From contig RDZY01000008.1 in assembly GCA_004294135.1 (NCBI GenBank), positions 129,001-193,000 on the forward strand: DNA of 64,000 bases. The letters are read 5' to 3'. The position numbers were made by a program, and so were the translations under genes. Shown piece by piece: positions 53,918 through 60,639 of this stretch. This stretch comes from Sphingobacteriia bacterium. GTDB taxonomy: Bacteria; Bacteroidota; Bacteroidia; Chitinophagales; Chitinophagaceae. Under the pieces are notes generated by a model, which saw only the letters and a list, made by a program, of their open reading frames with translations, was not told where the DNA came from and ran no database searches. Each line of letters begins with the position of its first letter. The first letter of the stretch is position 1.

Positions 53918-55219
53918 TTAAAGTTGAATTGACTTAACTAAATTTATTTTCCCAGCTATATTATCTATAATTTGATAGGCTACTACTTTAAAGTTTGCTA
54001 ACAAAGTTTTTGGTGGGCTCACCAAATCAGAATCCTTATTGATAAAGGTTTTACCTGCAACAATATGCGCTTGGTTTGCCATTTTTTTAAAAACCTGCTC
54101 ATCGGCATCTGCTTCTAGGTTTCGAATAACGACAGATGGCAATTTGCCCGTTGCACTGTCTGCCAGCACACGTCTTTTAAGCAGTGTAAGCAAGTGGCTC
54201 TTTAAGCGCATAGCTGCCTGATCAAGGGTTCGTGAATAGTAAATCATGTGTTCATTGTAGTTGCCATTGGCATCAATAATGATTGGTGAACACACATGAT
54301 CATTATTCCACCTTAGTCCACTAGTACGAGGAAATGTAATTGGGAAAATATACCCTTTCGTATCAAGATCTGCGAGAAACGCTTCCGCTTCAGATAATTT
54401 TTTGTGATTACTCAAACCGCCGATTACAAAGAAACCTTTTGTAGCATTGCTTAAATTAAACACAGCTACTTCAGCAATAGACTGCTCCATTTGAGCAGCA
54501 GCAAGCGTGCCGAGCGCAGCACCGACAGCAGCATATTTATGTACTTTTGAACCTACTGGCTTAGTGGCAATATTAAAGCGATCTTCTGCATATTGCCAGT
54601 CTTGACCCACAACAACAGATACCTTTACAGCTTCTAAAATTGCTGCTCCTACTGGTATTGCACGCATGCTAATAGGTGTGGCCATATTATCTGCCATTGC
54701 TCTTCCTTCTAGTAATACATGTACTGGTCTATCGGTAGCATAAGCCCAGTTAGCAAAGTCTTGTGCTTTTGCAATAGCAGATCTAATTACTGAACTAAAC
54801 CCATCTGTAATTACTTCTGCGGTAGCGGCTGAAATATTCCAAGCCAAGCCAACATTCACAATAGCACCTCTCTCATCTGCAATTACTTTTCTAATCATTG
54901 TGCTTACAACATCATCAAAGAGGTCAGAAGGTGAAGCAGCAGCAACAATTAGTAGGTTTAGCTTTACCCCTTCACCAGCCATTTCGTAAAAATCAGTAAT
55001 ATGCCTGTGAAACACTACATCGTTGGTGAGATCATACTCTGGAGTAATACCCAGTAGTTCTGCTTGCTTAACAGAGCTTATTTGTACCGATGTGTTAACA
55101 GCAATCTTACCTACAATAGCTGGTGCGTTAGTTACCAGTAAAGAAGGGGAGGTATCAGACCCTTCAGCGTTGGGCCCGATACTCCCTTTTGATATGCCTA
55201 CTCCCATTAGACTACCCAT
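53918..55219 (-). CDS. Tail sheath protein (DUF2586-like)
   Basis: This 433-aa protein is like the DUF2586/sheath family of Mu-like phages. It starts MGSLMGVGISKGSIGPN. The core has GPDADxx-like segments, VVVGQDWQYAEDRF, then FVIGGLSNHKKLSEAEAFLADL and RTSGLRWNNDHVCSP. The conserved C-terminal half includes YYSRTLDQAAMRLKSHLLTLLKR and LPSVVIRNLEADADEQVFKKM. Sheath subunits surround the tube and contract on infection. A sheath means a myovirus-type tail. It lies 3 bp before the tube gene. Confidence 0.82.
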   Translation of the reverse strand: MGSLMGVGISKGSIGPNAEGSDTSPSLLVTNAPAIVGKIAVNTSVQISSVKQAELLGITPEYDLTNDVVFHRHITDFYEMAGEGVKLNLLIVAAASPSDLFDDVVSTMIRKVIADERGAIVNVGLAWNISAATAEVITDGFSSVIRSAIAKAQDFANWAYATDRPVHVLLEGRAMADNMATPISMRAIPVGAAILEAVKVSVVVGQDWQYAEDRFNIATKPVGSKVHKYAAVGAALGTLAAAQMEQSIAEVAVFNLSNATKGFFVIGGLSNHKKLSEAEAFLADLDTKGYIFPITFPRTSGLRWNNDHVCSPIIIDANGNYNEHMIYYSRTLDQAAMRLKSHLLTLLKRRVLADSATGKLPSVVIRNLEADADEQVFKKMANQAHIVAGKTFINKDSDLVSPPKTLLANFKVVAYQIIDNIAGKINLVKSIQL

Positions 55220-55310
55220 AATTGAAAAAATTTAACTTTTAAAAATGGGAGCGTACCAGTAGCCAACAATTCAATAATACTGGCCGCTCCCTCCCTTGGT
55301 GGTTTTACAT

Positions 55311-55544
55311 TTAATCTGTTTCCTTGTCTACTTCAATAGACTTTTCAGCCATATTATAAGTGGTAATATTTTCTTGCTTATCACTCAATAAAGCATGTTC
55401 TATTCTAGTGAAGAATTCTCCAGCACTGTTTTTATAAACAGTATCTACTTTATTATCTTTCGCAATCTGCATTGCCATTTTTTTATCCGCATCAACTGGC
55501 TTTTTTTGTTGAGATGCGGGTGGTGGTGGTGTGGATTTCGACAT
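55311..55544 (-). CDS. Small phage protein between capsid and sheath
   Basis: This 77-aa proline/lysine-rich protein (MSKSTPPPPASQQKKPVDADKK) has a short alpha/beta part (KVDTVYKNSAGEFFTRIEHALL). Small genes at this point often encode head-completion or head-decoration proteins, but I do not recognise it. It lies 53 bp before the capsid gene's stop in map order and 91 bp from the sheath start. Confidence 0.55.
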   Translation of the reverse strand: MSKSTPPPPASQQKKPVDADKKMAMQIAKDNKVDTVYKNSAGEFFTRIEHALLSDKQENITTYNMAEKSIEVDKETD

Positions 55545-55596
55545 TTGTAAAGTATTAATTAGGTTTTAAAAAAGGTTTAAAGTGCAGTTATAAAAA

Positions 55597-56676
55597 CTAA
55601 GCAGTTGCAGAAGCAATTACAGATACACCTTCATTTCTGTAACGAGTTACAATATCGTAGTGACGAACATTATAAAGGTTACGTTGCTGAAGTGGATCTT
55701 GAGCGGATTGGCTTAAATAATTCTTTGTGAACCCCTTGCCTTGCACCAATCTGCTGATGTGGAAGTAAACAGATGCTTCTGTATGTGTGCCTGCAACTGG
55801 TACTGCACCGTATGCAAGTTTTGTTTTAGCAGCTGCGTTGTAAAAAGGGTTGGTAGAACTTTCAAAAAATTCAAAATTGAAGCGTTTGAAAATACGACCA
55901 TCAGTAGAATCGTAGTACTGATCTGCAAACTTCTGATCTTCGCTTAACAAGTCATTGATATGATCGTTACACAAGATCAGTCGGCGACCATCTCTTGGAT
56001 GCAAGAGCCTATTTAGGCTATCACGCAATGTGAGTAAATCTTTACCACGGCACATTCTTCTACCATTTACCAAATCACCTGTAGTAAGCAGTACAGGCAT
56101 GGCTGCAATATTTGCGTTGGGTGCAATATTGTGCAGTGCCATTGAATTTTTATCTTCTTCAATCTTAATGGCATGTGATTCCTGAACGGCTTGCATTTTA
56201 TTGTAATTCAGTCCAAAAATCTCATCGTCCGTGATAGGTGTAGCTTTTGTTTGAAACTTCTTAACCGTAATCGCTACATTTTCACCGTCTAATTGCTGAA
56301 TAGCAATAGGATAAGCAGTATTGTCAATCAGTACATCAGGGCTTACACCAAAATAAGTAAGGTTCACGACAACAGTTTCACCATCTTGCAGCATACTAAA
56401 ATACTTGCCAATATCCCTGATACCTTGTCTCCAACCTGTTTGATCTGAAGTGTCAAATCGTTTAATCAACTGACTGTCCCACGCCTCTCGGTATATGCCT
56501 AGTAAAAAACCAGTTGGTTGAGATTTTGAAAAAGCAGGAAATACAAAGGATAAGATAAACAATACCCCAAATACAAGCGCAATAGGAACATTGAATAGCA
56601 TATTTAAAGACCATGCAGATAACATGATTAACACTAGAGAGTAGAAGAGGTTGTTGATGATTTTAATAGGTTTCAT
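55597..56676 (-). CDS. Major capsid protein with hydrophobic N-terminus
   Basis: About 359 aa from the ATG at 56674-56676 (the frame is open to 56712). The first ~55 residues contain two hydrophobic stretches (FYSLVLIMLSAWSLNMLF and ALVFGVLFILSFVF). The following body (FLLGIYREAWDSQLIKRFDT, GETVVVNLTYFGVSPDVLIDN, DEIFGLNYNKMQAVQESHA) is capsid-like, and the gene lies right after the prohead protease. The hydrophobic leader would be unusual for a shell protein unless removed by the protease. Capsid identity rests mostly on position and length. Confidence 0.72.
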   Translation of the reverse strand: MKPIKIINNLFYSLVLIMLSAWSLNMLFNVPIALVFGVLFILSFVFPAFSKSQPTGFLLGIYREAWDSQLIKRFDTSDQTGWRQGIRDIGKYFSMLQDGETVVVNLTYFGVSPDVLIDNTAYPIAIQQLDGENVAITVKKFQTKATPITDDEIFGLNYNKMQAVQESHAIKIEEDKNSMALHNIAPNANIAAMPVLLTTGDLVNGRRMCRGKDLLTLRDSLNRLLHPRDGRRLILCNDHINDLLSEDQKFADQYYDSTDGRIFKRFNFEFFESSTNPFYNAAAKTKLAYGAVPVAGTHTEASVYFHISRLVQGKGFTKNYLSQSAQDPLQQRNLYNVRHYDIVTRYRNEGVSVIASATA

Positions 56677-56750
56677 TTTTGTTTGCGATTTTATTTTTAA
56701 TTGAATCGGCAATCACTCTGGGGAGTAGGCAATATTTTTAAAAATCAGTT

Positions 56751-57899
56751 TTAGGATTTAGCATTAGGGAATTTGTCGCTGTAGAGTTTAGCAAACAATG
56801 CCTTTTGTTCGGGCAATTCGCTATTACTAAGCGATTCTAAGCCTTCGGGATCTTGTTTAGACCATTTGTCTAAATCCCAATCTTTTCTTGCTTCAGCTGC
56901 TGGAGCAGCACCAGTACCGCCCTCCAAGTTTGGTTTTGTTTCAGGAAAAATCATACTCGCAATGATGGGCGTTGGCTTTACTGATGCAAGTACAGATTTT
57001 AATACTTCAATACCAGCGGTTTCAGCTACTGTAATATAGCTTGCCTTCTCTTCGGCTTTTAATGTTGTATTCAGTTCTTTTTCTTTGGCTGCAATAAGGG
57101 TTTCTGCTAAAGATTTTGAAGCAGTAATGGCATTTGCTTTTAGTGCAATATTTTCTGCTTGTATACCTTTAAGCACATCAAGCAGAGCTGTTTCGCTGCT
57201 CTCAGCAGTAACCGATGTGAGGTTTAATGCTGCAATAATTGTTTGATTGTCCATAGATCTATTTGTTTTTAATTGAATAGGAAATTTAGTGAGCGCAGTA
57301 AACTTTTCAAATACACTCTTCATATCTGTTCCTGCATCGGGCTTGCCAATTACCACATTTGAAGTGTCGATGGGATCAATAATTTCATCTATCAATCCAT
57401 AACCCAGCATATCTTCAGCACTCAGCCAGTAGTCAGATCCATCCATCCATTCGGCCAGCAGTTCATCGCTAATCTTACCCTTAGATCTGTTTTTAATTTC
57501 ACGAGAAAAATTCTTTTCCATCAGCTTTAAAAGCTTACCCATTTGGTAAAAATCTTTTGACTGGCCACTCACACCAGAGGAAGGTGCGTGTATCATTCCT
57601 AAGCCGTTTCTTGCGCAACGTATTTTTTTGGCAGGAAGCATAAACAACATACTCATACTTGCACTAACCCCTTCAATATCAATGGTTACATGCAGCTTTG
57701 TTTGGCTAAGGGCGTGGTACATGGCATTGCCTTCAATTACACTACCACCATAGCAATGCAGCTTTATATGCAGGTTAGCGTACTTAGCTTCTATGGCACG
57801 AATTGTTTTTTCAAAATCATCTGCACCTTGGTACCAATTACCAATGTACCCGTAAAATTTAAGGGTTGCTGTGTTGGTATCTTTCTGCCAAAATTCCAT
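56751..57899 (-). CDS. Prohead protease (ClpP-like) fused to scaffold-like domain
   Basis: This 382-aa protein has an N-terminal ClpP fold (1-190) with GVSASMS giving the nucleophile S81 and GMIHAP giving H104, like GxAAS and MIH of ClpP. After residue ~215 comes a helical, alanine/glutamate-rich part (ALLDVLKGIQAENIALKANAI) and an acidic tail, typical of scaffolding. Such proteases mature the capsid and degrade the scaffold. An internal ATG (MDNQTIIAALNLTSV, near 57253) could make the scaffold alone. It is the first gene of the minus block. Confidence 0.82.
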   Translation of the reverse strand: MEFWQKDTNTATLKFYGYIGNWYQGADDFEKTIRAIEAKYANLHIKLHCYGGSVIEGNAMYHALSQTKLHVTIDIEGVSASMSMLFMLPAKKIRCARNGLGMIHAPSSGVSGQSKDFYQMGKLLKLMEKNFSREIKNRSKGKISDELLAEWMDGSDYWLSAEDMLGYGLIDEIIDPIDTSNVVIGKPDAGTDMKSVFEKFTALTKFPIQLKTNRSMDNQTIIAALNLTSVTAESSETALLDVLKGIQAENIALKANAITASKSLAETLIAAKEKELNTTLKAEEKASYITVAETAGIEVLKSVLASVKPTPIIASMIFPETKPNLEGGTGAAPAAEARKDWDLDKWSKQDPEGLESLSNSELPEQKALFAKLYSDKFPNAKS

Positions 57900-57920
57900 A
57901 GTTGTTGCTTAATTACAATG

Positions 57921-57952
57921 CAAGAATACTTTCATAAAAACAGTAAAACAAA
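57921..57952 (-). promoter_or_regulatory. Divergent promoter, minus-strand late operon
   Basis: On the minus strand TTTG (57949-57952) plus a 20-bp spacer plus TATTCTTG (57921-57928) fits the Bacteroidota consensus with one mismatch, and the leader to the protease ATG is about 20 nt. Confidence 0.5.
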
Positions 57953-57958
57953 GAGTTG

Positions 57959-57992
57959 TGCAACCCTTGCACTAATATGTGCAACACTTGCA
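57959..57992. promoter_or_regulatory. Twin palindromic operator between divergent phage promoters
   Basis: TGCAA-CCC-TTGCA (57959-57971) and TGCAA-CAC-TTGCA (57980-57992) are perfect 5-bp inverted repeats with 3-bp centres. Their starts are 21 bp apart, two helix turns. A half site (TGCAAG, 57919-57924) lies near the minus -7 element. The pair sits just upstream of both -33 elements, the place of an activator site for both blocks. Confidence 0.75.
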
Positions 57993-57998
57993 TTACTG

Positions 57999-58030
57999 TT
58001 TGCCAACAGCTTCGCTGTTGAATAATATTG
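57999..58030 (+). promoter_or_regulatory. Divergent promoter, plus-strand block
   Basis: TTTG (57999-58002) plus a 20-bp spacer plus TAATATTG (58023-58030) resembles the Bacteroidota consensus. The spacer contains a 7-bp hairpin CAACAGC/GCTGTTG (58004-58020). The ATG of the terminase small subunit follows 5 bp later, so the mRNA would be nearly leaderless. Confidence 0.45.
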
Positions 58031-58035
58031 TGGTT

Positions 58036-58461
58036 ATGTCTAAGGAGAAAATTAAAGAGCGGCAAGCCGCAGAACAGTTTTTTGTAAACAACCTTTACGA
58101 TGCTAAAACCATTTCTGATCTGCTCTCTATTCGTGAAGCAACCATAAGTACATGGCGTGTAAAATATGGGTGGGACAAACTGCGAGAAGACACAATCAAT
58201 AATCCGGTTAAGATGAAATCATTGATTGCAAAGCAGATGCTGCTGATTGCACAAGGTGAAAAATCTACCATTGATGCAGATGCGCTGGCTAAGATGTTTA
58301 AAGTGTTTGAGGGCATATCCGAAAAAATAAATCCGGGAATTGTAGCAGCGGTATTAAAGCTGCTTGATGAGTTTCAAGCAAAAGAAAATCCTGCACATGC
58401 AATCCTGTGTTTAGATTATCATAAAAAATTCCTTAACAGCATCATTCAGATTTATGGATAA
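58036..58461 (+). CDS. Putative terminase small subunit (HTH protein)
   Basis: About 141 aa from the ATG at 58036 (MSKEKIKERQAAEQFFVNN). A helix-turn-helix lies near residues 22-46 (DAKTISDLLSIREATISTWRVKYGW), as in small terminase subunits, which bind packaging sites. The rest is helical. It is the first gene of the plus block and overlaps the large terminase gene by 8 bp. Upstream start codons in the same frame (to 57979) would fall inside the operator and are unlikely. Confidence 0.72.
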   Translation: MSKEKIKERQAAEQFFVNNLYDAKTISDLLSIREATISTWRVKYGWDKLREDTINNPVKMKSLIAKQMLLIAQGEKSTIDADALAKMFKVFEGISEKINPGIVAAVLKLLDEFQAKENPAHAILCLDYHKKFLNSIIQIYG

Positions 58462-60019
58462 TAGCAAATGGGACAAACTGCGTGCATCCTACGATGTCAA
58501 TTGCCAAAAGATCATTACCACTGCATCTGTTGATAAATCAGAATCTCATGAGCAGCGAGTGAAGCGCATGTCATTACTTGAGAAAGATTACATAAAATGG
58601 TTTGAATACTATTTTCCACGCTATGCAAAAGTAAAGTGCGCTTGGTTTCATAAAAAAATGAGTAAAATAATTATTGCCAATAAAAAAATTAAATTCTTTG
58701 GTGAAGTGTATCGAAGTGGTGCCAAAAGTGTTCATGGATGTCTAGGCATACCGATGTTTTTATACCTTGTAAAAAAAGATATTTCATTTATGGTTCTTTT
58801 TGGTGAAACAAAACCAAAGGCAGCCAAACTACTTAGTGATATACAAGCGGAATTGCAATTTAACAATCGCATAAAGAACGACTATGGTTTAAAATTCAAA
58901 CAAGGTGATTGGGCAGATGGGGACTTCTTTACCACCGATGCCGTTCGCTTTATGAGCCTTGGATTTGATCAAAGCGCACGTGGCTTACGTGAAGGTTCCG
59001 AAAGACCTGACTATATTGTTATTGATGATGTTGACAGCAAAACGCATGTGAACAATGATCGAATTATGTCTGATAGTGTAGATAAAATACTAGAAGAAAT
59101 AGTTGGTTGTTTTGATGCTAGTGATGATTCTACTGAACGATTTGTTTATACCAACAACAACTTTCACAAAAATAGTATTACCAATAGACTTAAAGCAGAA
59201 TTTGAAAAAAGTATTAAAATAGATCTGCAAAATGATGAAGCAACACAATATTATATACTATCGGTACCAGCTGTTAAAGATATAATCGACTTTATACCCA
59301 ACTGGCCAGAAAAAACCAGTTCAGAGTATTGGAAGCGAAAATACCAAAAACGCCCTCGTGCATTCTTGCGTGAGTTCATGAATATACACGTACAGGAAGG
59401 AAAGATTTTTAAAGCGGAAAATATGCAGCACAAACAAATGCTGCCATTAAAAGAGTACGATGCGCTTATTTTTATTGGGGATTTATCCTATAAAGACAAG
59501 GGCGATTACAAAGGCATGTTTCTAATTGGTAAAATAAACCGGGAACTGCATATCATACACAGCTTCCTTCGACAAACCAACCGACCTGAAGTGGCCAGAT
59601 ATGTTTATGATGTTTATGAGCGGCGTAAATTAAGTAGTAAAAATATACGCTATGTTATAGATGGTTTGTTTGCACAAGATGAGTTTATTTCAGATTTTGA
59701 TCGGGAGGGTGATGAACGTGGTTATTGGATACCAGTACTTGCAGATAAAAAATCCAATGGTAATAAGTACGATCATATTGAATCAGTAGAAGGGCATTTC
59801 CTGCGCCGTTGGGTATGGTGGAATATAGAAGAGAAAGATTACCCAGACCAAGTAGAAGCTATTGATCAATTTCTAGCATTTGAAAAAGGCAGTCGAAGTA
59901 ATGATGACGGACCAGATGCCATTGCTAAAGGATTTAAAGAATTGGAGATAGCAACATTTACAGAAAAATTCGAACCTGCTTTCAGCAAACGAAACGCTTC
60001 ATCTAAAAATAGATACTAA
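58454..60019 (+). CDS. Terminase large subunit (Mu gp28-like)
   Basis: This 521-aa protein packages phage DNA. A degenerate Walker A is GEVYRSGAKSV near residue 80, Walker B is YIVIDDVDS near residue 190, and a coupling-type TNNNFHKNS follows. The C-terminal RNase-H-like nuclease has acidic motifs in IFIGDLSYKDKGDYKGMF and DDGPDAIAKGF, plus a middle aspartate in RYVIDGLF. The layout fits gp28 of Mu. Headful cutting with host sequence ends would be expected for a Mu-like phage. Confidence 0.85.
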   Translation: MDNSKWDKLRASYDVNCQKIITTASVDKSESHEQRVKRMSLLEKDYIKWFEYYFPRYAKVKCAWFHKKMSKIIIANKKIKFFGEVYRSGAKSVHGCLGIPMFLYLVKKDISFMVLFGETKPKAAKLLSDIQAELQFNNRIKNDYGLKFKQGDWADGDFFTTDAVRFMSLGFDQSARGLREGSERPDYIVIDDVDSKTHVNNDRIMSDSVDKILEEIVGCFDASDDSTERFVYTNNNFHKNSITNRLKAEFEKSIKIDLQNDEATQYYILSVPAVKDIIDFIPNWPEKTSSEYWKRKYQKRPRAFLREFMNIHVQEGKIFKAENMQHKQMLPLKEYDALIFIGDLSYKDKGDYKGMFLIGKINRELHIIHSFLRQTNRPEVARYVYDVYERRKLSSKNIRYVIDGLFAQDEFISDFDREGDERGYWIPVLADKKSNGNKYDHIESVEGHFLRRWVWWNIEEKDYPDQVEAIDQFLAFEKGSRSNDDGPDAIAKGFKELEIATFTEKFEPAFSKRNASSKNRY

Positions 60020-60020
60020 T

Positions 60021-60458
60021 ATGCCCAGATTTTTAAAAGAAACGGACTACGATCCTTTTATTAAAGCAGAAATAAAGAAAAGTATTACTGGCACATTACT
60101 GCCAAATAATGTCAGTATAAAACAATTGGCAGCAGAAGAAACAGCCACAGCCATGATTCGAGAATATATTGGTGGCCGGTACAATTGCGACCTTGTATTC
60201 GCTGCTGTAGATTCTGCCAGAAATATGTTTATCGTTAAATGTGTAATTGTAATTACCCTTTATTCTCTCTACCACCAAACCGGGATGAAAGACATACCAG
60301 AACATCGCCAAAACGATTACGATGATACGGTTAAATGGCTGGAGAAAGTTGGGCAAGGATCTATACCTACCAGTTTGCCACCAAAACTTACCGAAACAGG
60401 CAACTATGAGGGTGATATTCGGATAAATTCCCGAAAACCGCAAGATCATAAGTGGTGA
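60021..60458 (+). CDS. Mu gp36-like protein (DUF1320)
   Basis: This 145-aa protein resembles DUF1320/gp36: an N-terminal FLKETDYDPFIKAEIKKSIT, a central AAEETATAMIREYIGGRYNCD, and a helical IVKCVIVITLYSLYHQTG, followed by the acidic EHRQNDYDDTVKWLEKVGQG. gp36 is probably a head-tail joining protein. It begins 1 bp after the terminase and is followed by about 180 bp without a gene. Confidence 0.8.
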   Translation: MPRFLKETDYDPFIKAEIKKSITGTLLPNNVSIKQLAAEETATAMIREYIGGRYNCDLVFAAVDSARNMFIVKCVIVITLYSLYHQTGMKDIPEHRQNDYDDTVKWLEKVGQGSIPTSLPPKLTETGNYEGDIRINSRKPQDHKW

Positions 60459-60639
60459 GTTCACCCCAACCGTGTTTAAACTATGTTTAATCTCGTTTAA
60501 AATTGCCTCAATACCCATTCGTGGTAAAATTACCCCACTAAATAAAATAAGTGGCTTAAAAGGGCTTAAAAACGGTATTTAAACAAACCAAAAACAATCA
60601 ATTTTTTAAACATCCCCCAAAAAGGGAAAAATATACAAA
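60459..60639. promoter_or_regulatory. 180-bp intergenic region with iterated motifs
   Basis: Three GTTTAA copies start at 60474, 60485 and 60495 (11 and 10 bp apart, one per helix turn). Two palindromes lie around them: GGTGAgtTCACC just after the gp36 stop, and GTGGTAAaaTTACCcCAC (60521-60538). The region is AT-rich, with TTTAAAC repeated as ATTTAAAC near 60578. It probably regulates the portal gene, as a repressor/activator target or a nucleoid-protein site. I see no ORF. Confidence 0.5.

Noticed and set aside
57979..58035. Longer small-terminase frame starting at 57979
   Set aside because: Those codons cover the twin palindromes and the promoter, and the encoded residues look unlike a protein N-terminus; the ATG at 58036 is used.
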